Shown in pieces: positions 1 to 14,300 of a stretch of DNA of 64,000 nucleotides (its first letter is position 1; the number at the start of each line of letters is the position of its first letter). The position numbers were made by a program, and so were the translations under genes. The stretch lies in NCBI GenBank assembly GCA_035582835.1, contig JAYKAV010003368.1, positions 186,001 through 250,000 on the forward strand. The letters are read 5' to 3'. A model generated the notes under the pieces. That model saw only the letters and a program-made list of their open reading frames with translations. It was not told the origin of the DNA and made no database searches. This stretch comes from Phoebastria nigripes (lineage: Eukaryota > Chordata > Aves > Procellariiformes > Diomedeidae).

Positions 1-3000
1 TCTCATTCATAGTTCTCTCCTTTTGCATACATTCATCATGTAATTCATTGTCAGTAACAAAATGAAATTATAGTCTCAGGACTAACTAGGATGGTGGATA
101 TGATAAAGAGAGTCTTAGGAATTTGAGATGAGGTTAGAAAGAAGACAGAGCGACTAGAGAATGGCACTGGTAACCAGAGCCTCAAGAACAAATCTAGCTC
201 ACATCAGTAGAGAGCCAGAATCAATGTCTTCTCTTGATTACTGGATAGAGAGCATTAAATGATTTCAGTTCTGTTCCCAGACAAAAACTAGCTCACCTAT
301 TAAGAACTGGATGAGCCATGGAAAGCAAACTTTCTCCCTTTTTAGACTGGCACATGCAAGGATAGGACAAGTTTTTCTGCTTGAATCATTTGATAAATGT
401 GTAAAAGTCTGGAGTTCTTCAGGGCTGCTAAATATTTACCAATATGAAAATTGTACATATTCAATGGTAGTTTGAAAAATGCAACAAGCTTTTGGGCAGG
501 TGAGTAATCTGAAGGACGTGTGTGCCTCAATTTCCCATATTAAGCTTTTCACAACACAGGCACAAACTACTTCCAATGGGATGTACCCCTGTCTAGAGAT
601 ATTAAAAAGGATGAGTGCATACACTGAAGTATGCTTCCATTCCATAGGTTGATTCGCCTTCATGTTATATTGATTTTAAAGTAATAGAAGTATAAAATCT
701 CAGTACAACAGAATGAAGAAAATATTGCTAATGCTGCAGAGCTCACAGCAAATTGTAGTCATGTCTCACTCAAGCATGTGAATTGCAATGATGCTCACTT
801 TCACAGCAGTCTTCCTCCTAGGAAACTTAATATACATTTTCTTGCCCTTCTTCACAAAGAGGATTAATATCCCAAACTTGCAAATGGGGTCATATGCAAT
901 GTCATGACTTCCTCAAGGTTACACTATCTTAGTTTCCAGTCTAAACACTAGACAGTTAACTAAGCAAAGCAAATTTCAAGTGTAACTATCACATTAGGGA
1001 AGATCTCCAGAAACAAAACTGCCTTAGAGCCAGAGCAGATCTAACTCTGTAAGGATTATTTGTCACACATACTCATAAGCCGTTTGCCTTCCTTGCTCTT
1101 AAGTTTATCTTGATAAAAGGAAGGTCAGGATTTGTGCACTGAACTCCAGTGACTTCCAGCTTCTAGAACTATTTGATAGACAATGTAACCTAGATCAAAC
1201 TTCATGCTGTTCAAACTCCTTCACACCCTGCCCCTAAAACATGGAGCCTTAAAATTAGCCAAAAGCCTTAGCAGGTTTGTGTGGAGCAGGGCTTACACAG
1301 ATTGGGGATTTTGGCCCTTACAGTACTTAAATTCTCCACTGCAGTTAGAAATAAATGACGCTTTTCCCTGCAGTTAAAAAAGGCACTATGTGTTTCTATG
1401 CTTTTCAACAGAGTTCACCTTCCTTCTTGCTGTCAGTGACAGCAATATACAGCAGAGGGACCCAAAGTCTTCTGCAGCTGTGCTTGAGCATTGTGTTACA
1501 CACAGCAGGAACATGGTGAGGACAGCCTCTCACAGCAGTGCAGGAACTGGGACAGAGACTGACAAGGAAAAAGCCTTTTGAGCTCAGTCACCCAACACAC
1601 CAATTAAACAGGAGCAAGACACACATACATTTCTAAAGGCTTTTTTTCCTGCCATTGTTACAGGTTTTTGAAAGGTAGATGGATGGATCAGACCAGTGAA
1701 TAAGTGGGACAGTGGTAATGCTTCTAGAATAGCATCCCCTACCACTAATAGATCCTTTTCTCTGTAACTGAGGGGTAAAATGTTGGTTTTCTTTGCCTTT
1801 CTTCTTCTTGTTGTTGCTACTACATACAGCTCTGAAAATAGATTTTTACGGTAAACAGCTCTGGGGGGAAGAGGTATAATTAATGATGATGCCTTGGACA
1901 AAGAGGCACCCTGTTGATAATCAAACTGGGATAAAAAGCCATTTTCTACACCATATATTTTCACTTTTTTCTCCCCACTGAAGTGAAGCTTTTGGGGTTC
2001 TTTTGAGTTTGTTTGAGGTCTATATTAGCCTTGAAGTATGTGCAATAATACTGTCCAGCTTTGACAATATTTTGTATACCACACTGGTCTGAGTATGATA
2101 TACATTTCCTTTTGTGCTCCTTTACTAGCAAGTATTTTAACTTGGTCTTTTAGCTCAAGCTGAACTTAAGAGTGGTGGTCCAATATTTTATCTCAGGTCA
2201 AAACCAAGATGGGGCTATGGGAGCAGCATTCAAAAAGGCATCCAAAGTGTGATGTTCATTAAACAGCAAATGTATGAATGACATGAAACCTTCCCTTGCA
2301 GTTCAGGCATCTACTGACCTGGGATACAGTAAAGCAAGTCCCCTAAGTAGTACTAACAATGAGCTATCTCAAGCTGCTGAACAACATATCTCACCCTAAC
2401 TGCACTCTTAGACCACGAGTGAGACATAATCCAAGAAGCAATACTGAACTACACAAATTGCAGCATTCAGAAAATGGAACGATCCATCTCTGGCAGTAAT
2501 CTGAAGTCTCAGCCATACTATCTTCTAATCATATAGGCAGATTGGCAACCAAGACTGACATCAAAACTGAGGTTTCATTTCCAGAGTCTATATAGATATG
2601 CATGTATATGTGTACATTTATATAAATATATGAGTACGTATATAGGCAGTGAACAAAGATATACACATCAGTGGCAGGGTTTCTTATCCAATATATGCCC
2701 AATCTAAATAGTGCACTTTTAAAAAAACCTTCACTTAGATACTCATACATCATATCCACTGCTATTCAGGTAGACAGACACGTGCAACAAAGCTGCATAT
2801 AGCCTCCATGTACCCACTCCTTAGATCTAGAATACCAGGAATTAGTTTATTTTTGGAATCTGTGATAAGGATTTAGTCTTTCTACAGACGCTACAGCTAT
2901 CACAAAAAATTACTCCTTGCAGCTACAGAAAGAAACCTCCTAAAGTGAAACCAGGAATTTCACAACACAGCAGAAATCTACCTGCTCCTTCCCGCAACCC

Positions 3001-6000
3001 ATGTACATATAACTTGTGGCATAAGACAAGTGGTGCTGAGTAACATGGACTAGAAATATGCTGGGAGTCAGTACAAAATGAATAGTTTTGTTCCTTGACT
3101 GTCAATGGCATCTCAAAATCTTTAACTGTCCTAGCTCATTGTTCCAAAAGAAAGCAAGTTAATGTTATTAAGGAATATCTTTCCTTTTACCTGATCATCT
3201 TATTCTCTCTTCTCCTTCCATCACACTTCTCCGCCACCTACTAAATGTGTACAAGGATGCCCTCACAGCCTCGCTCGGGTTCAGATGGACTTTTGCACAA
3301 TACTGAAGCTACAGCTTCAGTATCTTTCTCAGAAAGAATTTCTACTTTAGCATTACCACTTCCAGTGTTTTAAACCAGGCCCCATTTCAAGTGTTTAAAC
3401 TAGGCCTTCAAAACCAAGAGATCTGTTTTTAAATAATGACTGCCTAACAATTCACTTGATGTTTTTCTGCATCTACAAATGTGATCTTCCACCACCACCA
3501 CCCCTCAAAATAAATAGCAACATGAATCTGTGATGTTTGCCTTGTACTCTTAATTTGGAAGCTGCTGCATTTGAGAAGTACCAATTATTTTGAGACTCAA
3601 AAGAAAAAAAAAATGAAAGCTAACTATATTGTTGAAGAAACTGTATTTAAACTGCCACAGCTGACAGGCTCAGTCAGAGAGGCAAACTTAAAATATATCA
3701 GATTTCTACCAGTGGGCTGTTCACTTACATGGGAAAAATTATCCAACCGTCCTCTCCAGATGGCAAAGGCAATTTGAATTCCTTATGCCACCACAGAAGG
3801 TAGAACAATGAATCTTAAAAAATCTGATTTAATATAAGAAACTCTAGAGTTACGCCACTGATGACATTGGGATGAATTCCTCTGTATTTATTCAATGAGA
3901 CTGAGAGCAGAGTTGAAGCCCATATATTCAGACCAAAAGTTGACCATGCTTTGGAAAAGATTTACTTCAAATAAGCAGCCATTCAGTCACCAACACCTTT
4001 CTCTTGAAGGCAGGTTAACTGCTTAAATGAGAACTTGCCTTGCAGACATCAAGAAGCAAATATCTGAAGGTTAAATTCTTGTATTTCAAAGAAGTTGTAC
4101 CAGTGAGAAATGCTTATTTTGGTATCCAAGTTGATGAAAAAATATCAGACTAGCATTTATGCTTGGCATTACAAATGTGCTTAAGTATCATTGAAGCCAG
4201 TGCTTAAAGCTATACATTCCAAAATCATTATATCAGTCACTATGGTTCTGAGAACGTACAGGTTCTTTAGGCCTGGGGCATTTTCTTACACATGCACAGG
4301 GCAAAACACAAATGGGTCCAAACATTGCTAAGAGCAAGAAAAGAACCCTAACCAATTCCAAATCCCACAATGACAATAAAAATAGCAAAAGCACTGATTA
4401 ATTAAGCTGTAAAGTTTCCACCTCCATACCTCAGGATGATATAACTAATTACTATATAAAAGCAGAACTAAACAGATCAGGCAACTACCTGGAATCCCAT
4501 GAAATTCTAAAATAAGTACAATGCTGAAAATAACATTAAATTTTATTAACTTTTTAAATACTTAAGGACTAAACCCACTGCTTTTAAAGGTCTGCTTACA
4601 GCCCCAATTATACTGTTGTGTGTTCCTCCTATGCCTTATAACTGTGCAGTGCTCTGTGACCAATACATACGTTTGCTCATTTATTTATTCTTTGCAACAA
4701 AGACTGAAATTTAATTGGAATTTATATTTTACTTGGGAAAAAAATCTTACTTGATAAGTAAGATCTGTCCAAATAAAAGATGATTCTCGGATTTCACACT
4801 AACAACAACATAAATAATAACATCATTTAGTTGATTTATGTATTTACAGGGTTTAATATAGTAGTTGCTACTGAAGAATTTGTGACATGTAGGTTATATC
4901 TAGCACTTATGTACATGAAATATTAGTTAGTACTTGAAGTTCAAAAACGCCATAGCCTAATTCTTGACTTCTGGAGGACAGAAAACATCCTGAACTGGTT
5001 CCTTTCTCATGGCTCTATGCACTGAGTTTTTGAACTTGTATTAATAGGGAGATTCCTAATATCATTCTTCCACTAACCAGGAGACTCCTAATAGCATCCA
5101 GTATCTTAACGGATAATCTCCTAAGGGGCTTGATGCTCCTAGAAAGCTGTGGCAGGGACTTAGAGAGTTAATCAATAAATTCCAAAACCTACCATATGCC
5201 TAACACATCTTCTGGCAAGAAAATGTACAAAATGTCTTGATTCTTCACAGAGTCCTCTTTATATTCTAGTTAGAAGGTGTCCAATATATGAATGAGATGG
5301 CAGAAATAATAAATTTTTTCTTATTATTTGTTTTGAGACTTTGTGCTCTGTCAAGCATTCTTTTGTATTATGACCACCATAAACAGTAAACTCTTCCAAG
5401 GGAATCTACACAACCAGACAGTAAAGAGGGCACCTGCAACCACACCTATCCTGTCAACTGCTGTAATACTTTGTGCTGATGTATCTAGTCCTCTTGTGGC
5501 ACCAGAAGAATATCAAATGGTATTCACAGCTATCTATACCCTCCAGAAGGACACACTGCTCCGTCCACCAAAATGTACCTGCCAGAAACAGTCATAAAAA
5601 AAGAGAAGCCTTTATGAGTCATGGGCAGAGTTTTTCAACAGTTGCTAAAGGAGGATTTTAGAACTTCATAGAGAGGTAACAGTTACCTCTCTGTGACTTT
5701 TAATAGCTGCAAGTCTTTCCACTGACTTTAGTGAGCTTAATGGAGCAACAGAAAGGTGACTGCTGTCTAAGGGGAGCTTACCTTAGTCAGTACAGCACTC
5801 CAGCAGTTTTAATGCACACTTAAATCCTAGTGAATTCAATGGGAATTCTACACATCTATACTACATCCATTACCTTGCACCAAAATGTCTTTCAACAGTG
5901 CTTAGAGCACCATGAGTAATATCTGTCACTCACTTGTTCTTACATCCTCTCAGTAGGGGGAAAAGTATATGCAGGTCAATTGTTACCCACCTACACATGC

Positions 6001-8739
6001 ACAGATTTGTTGTCAAATGTCAAGATGATGTACACCTTGCATTTGAAGCAAAAAGTGATCAGATCAAGGTCCTTAGTTTCTTTCTAGAGGATAATAGTAA
6101 TGAATGCATCACTCAGAGGTATGATTTGTTTGACCAAACATGGATGTCTGCAGTGTAGATCTACGTCATTTACTCCTCTCTCTTCATAATCAATGGAGGC
6201 ACAATTCCTCACTCTAAATGTGTATATCTGTATCTATAATGGGCTGGACACTCTGGTAGTGTCTCCTTCTCTCCGGTGGCTATAAAGTGAGCTATGTCGT
6301 GCCCAGCCTTGATGCGAACATGTGACATGCAAAAATTTTGCACTAGGGAAAATAAATCCTATCCTTGCTGCCAGGAAAGGTTCCTCCAGTCTCCTGATTC
6401 ACTAAGTTGTCAAGTGTAGGGATATGTCTTCAAACAGCAGAGGCTACAAGCACTGAGGAAGACATCTCTCTACCTGACAGCATCATGGCTGCCTCGTTCA
6501 GCTTTAACTGCTGCTACCTATTCTTCCCTTACGGGCTGACCTCATTCCAGACGGTACTGAAGTTGTGTCTGGAGAAGGATGGACCGAGCCAATGACGTGT
6601 TAAGCCACTTAAAATGTGGAATGTGATTATATACTGCCTCAAGTGGGAACCAGAGTCTCTGGACACATAGGAGCATGAACCAAAATCCCAGAGTTTGAGA
6701 GACTAATGGATGGTTGCTATTGAAAACACAGAGACAGAGACTGAGGAGACACAGGGAGCCTGCAGAGCTAACCTTTTTCTTCAATAAAATGAGTCTTCTC
6801 CATATTGTTTTGTAGGTACATAATACTACAAAATGCACAGGTTTGTAGATGCTTCTCTGTAACTTTTAATTGTGCACACCCTGAGCTGTTTTTATGCAAC
6901 CTTGGTGTGGGTTTTCAGGATACAATGGGAGTATGTTTGACATCTCTGTGATGGTTTTCTGCTGGGAATGGATTTGCCCATTCACAAGGAAATCCTATTC
7001 AATAACCTTATTGTGTCAACACAGTCAGAATTAATCATGTCCTCTGTTACACAGGGGAGAAGTTTCCATATCCCACAGGAATATGCTGCAGCCTTGGTAG
7101 TTATCCTCTCCCTGAGTTACTGATTGTTTTGACAAGTAGGGTCAAAGTGTGTACCACAATTACCCTGGATTTCTGAACAGCTACAGTGTTTGGTGAGTTG
7201 AGGTATAGTAGCAGCATCATCTGACTGACTGGAACCATTTGCTATATTATCTGGAAAAAGACATTCTAGTGGGAATGAAACAATATATAGTTGGTAGATT
7301 CCTGACTTTTCCTACAGTCACAATAAGCAATGCCATTGGAGCTGGATTCCTTTGTAATTAATAGGGATCAAATAAAATAGTTTAGCATTACTTAGGAAAC
7401 AGCTTCAATCTATCGAGTCACACTGCCCTCCATCCCCTTGTTGTAGGAATGTGTCACAACTGTGAATTCATTTTAGTGTTACTTCTCTCTCTTCACAACC
7501 ATAAAGCAGAGTAGTATCATTCCCATTTTCTAACNAGAGGACAGAGATACAGCACAGACTGAGGAATATACATAATCTTTTCAGTGCAAAGAATGCTTGG
7601 GGACAAACCAGAAAATGACCCCCAGTTTTGTACATCTCTCTGTTCTAGGATCCTCGTTCATTCATTTTCACAGCTACATGAAGAACATCTGGCCCTAGAG
7701 ATCCGAACAGGAAAAGCAAAGACTATCACTCTGCTCTGCCTAGCAACCAGTATCAACAAGCAGATTTTATCATCTTCTCTCTTGCCCTTGTATCAATAAT
7801 GCCAGAGAAATTATTACCCTGTAATATCCCTCCACATCATAAGAACAGTTTTGTACTTCAGCAGAAATGAAGTGCCTCACACTACCTATTTTCTAGATAT
7901 GATTGCACATCTGGGGCATATACATTAGTTCAACAAAAAGTCTGAGACCAAACAGACCAGTATTCTATTGACTGACTTACTCACCTTGGTACTGCTGCAG
8001 ATATATATTACAGAAGGAAACTACTACAGGCAGTTCAAATTGCCGGATAATACACTGGTCTGCCAGCCTTCTGAACACAAAACTAAGTGGAAATAATTTT
8101 AAACTCAATGAATGCATGTTTTTAGGGGCAGGATATGGATTACTGAGATTTTGACAGTATTTCAGAGCAAGGAAAGACTGCTACAGATTGACTGAGTGGA
8201 ATCAAAGTACTCCCTTGCTCACAGTTTAACAAAAACTAGCACCTAAACTGCATCCATTTGTACAAGTGATGCACAAACCCAGCAAATGTAGGTGTTACTG
8301 CTTTCCTGGGAATGCACAGGTTTTCCATTTGGCAAAGCTTCACCATGTGGCTTCTTGCAGAGCTAGAATTAGAGTTCCCTATTCTTAAAACACAACAGGA
8401 ACAGACAGGAAATCACATTTCCAAGCAACTCTATCTTGGTAGAGTTGTTGTCAAAGTTGATCCAGGAAAAAGGGACCAGAAATAATAGCTCTGGATCCAA
8501 CATTTAACAGTGATAACAAAGCAAACAGAAATGCGCATCTGCACACACACACAAATACACACAGAAACACATTCAAACTAACTTCCTGAGGATCCACGTA
8601 CATGCAGTCTTTGCCAATTCCTTTTGTGAATGAAACAAAAATTGGCAAAGTGATAAATAACAATTTATCTGTCAGCACAACACAGAGAGCACTTTGGTAA
8701 ACTGAGATGATTTAACGAAGTGTTTTAATACAGCAATAT
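1..8739. other. Gene-poor flanking DNA, no gene recognised
   Basis: AT-rich, CpG-poor sequence with no recognisable exon on either strand. The longest open stretch (1584-1964, minus) has no family resemblance and no splice context and looks like chance. It contains short palindromes at 3300-3323 and 5670-5692 and a CA-rich patch near 8540-8575. By synteny with mammals this side should face HCN4, so distal regulatory DNA is possible, but nothing in the sequence proves it. Confidence 0.6.
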
Positions 8740-9290
8740 GCAAGGTCATATATGTAGAAACAAAATATGGAAGTATCTACAGATTAGGGGATTGTACCCT
8801 GACAAAGCAGTGGGCCTGAAAAGGACTGCCTGCATGAGCTTTCAGGGTTTTTGTTGACCATGGACTATAAGCAGCTGTGTAGTGAGGAAGAAGTGTGAAG
8901 ATCTGGGAAAAAAACACCTTAAAGTAAGAGAAGAGTTCAATATGTTTCATCTGTCATAAAAGGGGATAAAGAGGTGATACGCTTATTTATAAAAAGGCAT
9001 TACACTAACAACTAAAGAACTGTGTAAGCGAGCACAGAAACACATAAAGATAACAAATGTCTCAAAGTAAGTGGGAGATAAATAGAGTACATTTTAAAAG
9101 CAAGCTAACTATCAGAACAAACTACCAAAGGAGATGGTGAATTTTCAGTCATTTAATAACTTTGTATCAGGACTGGATGCTCTCCTGGAAGGTTTGCCTT
9201 GGCCAGATATGACTTCTCACCCTTCAGTGAGGAATAGAAGGATGAAATGGTCCCTCTGCTTTTCCCTTTGGTGAATCTAGGACAGTTGTA
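8740..9290 (+). repeat. Old, decayed CR1-like LINE 3' end
   Basis: The stretch near 9135-9290 has the order of words typical of the ORF2 end and 3'UTR of older sauropsid CR1 elements: a decayed 'ggagatggtgaattttcagtc' block, then 'caggactggatgctctcctgg', then 'gaatagaaggatgaaatgg' and 'tggtccc'. Reading is plus-strand, with many substitutions and no open frame. The 5' limit is a guess. A search against an avian repeat library would settle family and borders. Confidence 0.4.
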
Positions 9291-10822
9291 GAATGCGCAT
9301 TATCTTTATGGGAGAAACACTATAGGCCAACACCCACTCTTTTCTGAACTAACACATGTACATACAGGCAGAAGTCTATCACCATGTATGAAACAGCAAC
9401 TGCAATAAGTTATCCATATGATCTGATCAGTCAAGTATGTGTAGGTAGCAGATGAATGTACAAAATGTTGTGCAGTTTAAGATACATTAATTCCCAATCA
9501 AGTTCATGTAAACTGTGTGAACATGCTGAAGAAATCATTTCATAAATATATTCATAATGGCTCTCGGTACTACTTTTGTTAAATTCTTTAAAAAATAACA
9601 ATGTAACAATGTTAGCCAAAACTGCTTATGTGCTGTATACAGATTAGGCTTTAGGTACCTAACTTAAAGTGTACTTCAGGCTACAGTTACTTGTGCCTGC
9701 CTCACATATCAACTGGTAACTGACAGTCTGAGCTCTTCCTAGGAAGATAAAATATGTGTCCTTCATCCTTTTGCTCTCTTTGAATAACTGACTTGTTAAG
9801 ACTGCTCAGCTCTGGCTGTTGAAAGCAAGTCCTATACTAGCTAAACTTCTGTGCTTGTTTTCCTGCTTGGAAAAAGCAAACTGGTTCTCACTGGGGCCCC
9901 TGTTTCTGGTGATGTTAACAATCAATGACTTGCATGGTTCCAGAGGTATTACTGCCCAGTGTGCCATGCATTTAGCTAACAATATGTCAATTCAAATTAC
10001 AACTGCTCCAAGGCAGGAGCCTAAAAATAGAGGCCTTCCAGGTGGCTCAGCAGACGGACCCATTTGCCATACATGGTAGAACAAGTTAGCCTTTTCAGAC
10101 TATGCTTTTAGAGTAAAAATATCCCATTAAATTATGGCAGGAGTCAGTGCTGATCTTAGACCATAGGAGGACTAAGCAAGTATCTAACTGTGTCTTAAGT
10201 GATTGGCTGCGAGCAAACACTGAAGCTTCAGTGTTGTATGTTCACAACTGGATATAGGCAATGGGCAGACAAACAAACAGGTTACTAGACAAAATGCAGG
10301 AATCCAGAGGACTGTAGTTGGCAACTCTTTAAGACACCCCTCTTCCCCTGGTCACAATTTCAGATCCAGACAGGACATGGCATTGGTTGCAGGTTTCTGT
10401 GTTTGAATGACTGCACAGTGGCTGTGCTCCTGTGGCATCTCATGCCAAGGCCTCATGGAGGAGTGAACACCTTCTCCTCCCACCTGCCCTTCTGCAGATA
10501 GTTGTAATGGTGTCCATGGCTGCCAGACTAAACAGAGAGGTGAATTCAGAACCAGGCTACAGTCCCAGACAATTCGAGTCTTTTGTTCATACCAGTGTAT
10601 TAATTCCCTCCAGAGCTGGTTTGAGCACATATGTGGCTGAGAGAGATTTATGTTGCTATACTTTCACTTGTACCTGCTCTGCAGGATAAATATGGCCCAT
10701 CAGTTTACTCTGCTGTTAGGACTGTTATATTCTCTACCATCTGTTTTGTTTTTTTTTTAAATATGGCAGGTAAGCATGGACTTGGTTAGGCAATAGCAAT
10801 GTCTGTCATCATATATATACAC
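9291..10822. other. Intergenic, nothing recognised
   Basis: No exon, RNA gene or repeat family recognised. It includes a 20-bp spacerless perfect palindrome at 10216-10235. Confidence 0.5.
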
Positions 10823-10827
10823 ACCTA

Positions 10828-11379
10828 TGTTGTCCCTCAAACAGGGTCCGTCACCCAGCATGTAATAAGCCAATCTCACACACAGAGCTGAGATATTTGT
10901 TTATCTCATGTCTGCGCAGAGATAGGTGCTAGGTGGTAACTCCACAAAGCTAGCACCCCTCAGTTAACACACGGTAAGTATTTTATACATTCCGAGCAAC
11001 AGTTATCAGTACTTTTTACATCCACAATTAGTAATCCTTGCTTCTATTGGTTCTTGTAATGCCTTGTCTCCACTTAAAGTCACAGTGTTCTTTCTTTTTA
11101 CTGCGCATATGCAGCGGGGAAGGGGCTTTGTTGGACAGGGGGCTTCCCTGCCCAGGGGTGGGTTTTTTACTATGCTAATTAGAATAGGTCAGAATAAGTC
11201 AGACTACTCTAGAGGAATTTGCTGGGCTTTCCTAAACAATGTGGTTAATTGGTAGCTCTTATTAATTGGTAGCCCTTATCTAGTTTCAAGGATGTACCTC
11301 CTCATTTATCTCACCAGAGCCTTCCTGGGATTCATGATCCTTGGTGCATCTAATCCCTAAGATAATCAGTGTCAATGTA
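10828..11379 (-). mobile_element. Solo LTR of an endogenous retrovirus-like element
   Basis: Read on the minus strand, this 552-bp block has the layout of an LTR. A promoter-like region leads to a TATAAAA box (plus-strand ttttata at 10981-10987). A GC-richer segment with 'ctagctttgtggagttacc' follows, then an AATAAA-like 'gagataaacaaat', and the end reads GGGACAACA. A 5-bp direct repeat ACCTA flanks it (10823-10827 and 11380-11384), as expected for a target-site duplication. The minus-strand 5' end reads TACATT, not the usual TG, so the outer border could be off by a few bases. No internal gag-pol DNA adjoins, hence a solo LTR left by recombination. Confidence 0.6.
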
Positions 11380-11384
11380 ACCTA

Positions 11385-14300
11385 AAAGCTAACTCAAACA
11401 TATGGATTTGATTAGACTATACCTAGACACCCTTCACAACATAGAGGAAGATTCCACCACCTTTCTCCATCAGCCAGCACAGCAACAAAACCACACAAGG
11501 GAAGAAAGCAGCCAGCAGGAAGAATCATTCCTACCCAAACCTAATTCAAAGGGAATTCAAGACACTGCAGTTTCTTCTTTGAATTTCCTGTTAGATTCAT
11601 GTCTTCCTTTTTTAACCCCAGCACCTGCCTGAAATGAAACCCAGCAGGAATATTTTTCACTGGCCACAGTAATGACTGACAGGGAAACTGCTCCATCTAT
11701 CCTACTCTGTATGTCATAAGCCAGGGCTTCCCTAGACTCACAGCAAGAAGCAGACTTGACTTTGTTCAAGAACTTCAATGTCATCTTCAAATGCTTCCAC
11801 GTTCAACCTCTGATAAGGAATGAAACAACTCTAACTGCTGGGATGGGTCTGAGAATATTAAGCCCAAAGAAGGAAATATGGGATGCAATATCAAAGGAGG
11901 TACATGCCATTGCCTGCGTATTAAGAATAAGATACTTCTTAACTTGTACCTGGAAAAGCAGTCACAGTGCTAATACCACCTAGTGAGGGCAAGGAGCAGT
12001 ACTGAGAGGGACAGCATGAAATGCGCAACTTGACAGAAAGTGAATAGCCAGTGACAGTAACAGGCCTACCCAGGACCACCCTCTTTCTGCTGAATGCTTC
12101 AAGAGTTTGTATACAAAGTGTTATGATCATCAGCTAACGCCTTGCCTACTCCTCACAGAGTGATGAAGAGGAAGAGGTACTATTGTTTTTACAAGGTGAT
12201 TTTTTAAAAAAGATTTCTCTTCCTAATTGAGTTGATTAAATTGAAATGGTACAGCATCATTTAGTGGCTTTAAAACAAGATCAAATCACTGTTTCTGAGA
12301 TAAATGTTCTAGTTCATCTACAAGCTGCAGTAAGAAGCACTGGGTTAAATTCTACAGCCTATGGTATACAAGTCAGGCTACATGTTCCCAACGGAGTCTC
12401 TGATTCTCAAGAAACTGTATCCTGAACTGTACTGTAGCGTTCCTTAGTGCAGTGCACAGGTGTGTTATATAGATTCCTCTACTGCTTTCCTCACTATATC
12501 TGACTGTCATCCAGCTGTATGCTAAGCAATGTGACCACATGAAGTTTGTTCTTTTCCCTCCTTTTTTCTTGAGGTCTGAATTCTGTGGTGTATGAACAAA
12601 AAGACTGACCAAGAACAGCTTCTTAGTATAGCAAGAAGATTCTAACTAAATGGTTCATGTGATAGCATCCACAAAATATCTCAATACAATTGTAAAAATA
12701 AATTGTGTCCTTTCACTGTGCAAAAGGAAGAAGAAAAATGAATATTGAACAGGCACAGACCCAACCAGACATAGCTCCTGTCTGTCTCTGAGCCAAATTT
12801 ATAATTACTTTTTCTATTTTATCAAGTTTCAAGCAATATAATTCAATGGAGAAAGTTAGGAAAAACAATTCTGAAGTTAACATGACTGTAATGGAATTTG
12901 TAAACTTTCATATAAAAGGCAGCAGCTGGAACCTGAACTCCCTGACTTGTTCTCTTTAATCAGCAATGACTTGCTAGTGTCTTCTGGATCTTCACACTAT
13001 TTCAGAGAGCATTTTGAAGCGCCTAGATGGAGAAGTATTTTGCCTTCTATTTATTTGACTTTAACTCCTTTTTGGACATTTCTTTCTTGACTGTTCTTCT
13101 ATACCCCTGCAATCACACTTCATTAATAATAAGTATTATGATCCCTCTGGCACATGACCCAGACTAAGCTTTAGAAGCTGTAACGTATGCTGAGGTCCTC
13201 AGTTCTTAGTATCACATCATTAACAGATACTCCCACCTTTCTTGAAAAAAAGTTTTATTTCTAGCCCTTATACTTGCAAACTAGAGCTTGGAAAATATTA
13301 TGCNCACACTATGAGTGTCTAAGCCTACTGTCATCCTAGAACAAAAGAGGCGATAAACTGGCTCATGAACTAATGCTGATGCTAAAAATTGTCCATCAGT
13401 GTCTATGAAATGCAAGCAAGATGGCCTTAGTGGAGTAAGGGGGTAGCTGCTTGCAGGTGTTAATTCCATATGAACTTATGGCAAGGCTGAGTCTTTTCAT
13501 CTCATTGTTACTTCATAGCTAAAGTATCCCGTAGTGCTCATGGAATAAGCAAACACGTTATTCTGCTAAGGCATTACAAATTGCATAGTTCATTGCAATA
13601 GTACACCCTTAACTCTCACCTATCAATTCTTGATTATAATTTTTTCAGATAGCTTGTTAGGGAGAAAACACTATTATTTACATATTTATGAGAAGATGAT
13701 AGAACTTTTAAAAACTGATTGAAGATACTGTGTCATGAAAAGATTGTTTTCTATGTATGTGCTTTAATGGGAGAAAATTCCTGACAGTTTAAGTCCATGA
13801 GCTTGCATATGACGCTGATCAGTTAGCATTATGAATGTAAGTGGTCATTATTCTTGCATTTCCTATTACAGCAATACGGAGTTACATTTATATTTCATAT
13901 TACAGGCAAAGACACTCTGTATTCTGAATCAGGTCAAAGTTGCCTGTTGTATGCACTTCTTACCCAATTTCTTCTTTGGCCCACAGGTACAGGCTACAGT
14001 GGATAGTTACCTAAAACACTGCTGGTACGTGATGTGCAACTATCAGATTAGCTAGTGCCTATGGTGTGATAAGCAGTAAAAACCAGTTAGAACTGCAAAA
14101 GAATCTCTCCTGATCTATAGAAAACTGCCATCTGTTGTATACCTTTTCCCCATCCTACTGTCCATGCTGAACACTGCAAGCAGTGTCTCCCCATGCCTGG
14201 CACCACTAGTGGGCCCTCTGATTCTGAAGGTTATTCTCACAAATTTACAACCATTTTAAGGCAAGACAAAAATCTGAGTTTAAAGCGTATGACAGTGTGG

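Noticed and set aside
1584..1964. 126-codon open stretch on the minus strand
   Set aside because: No domain, no promoter or splice context, composition like the surrounding DNA.
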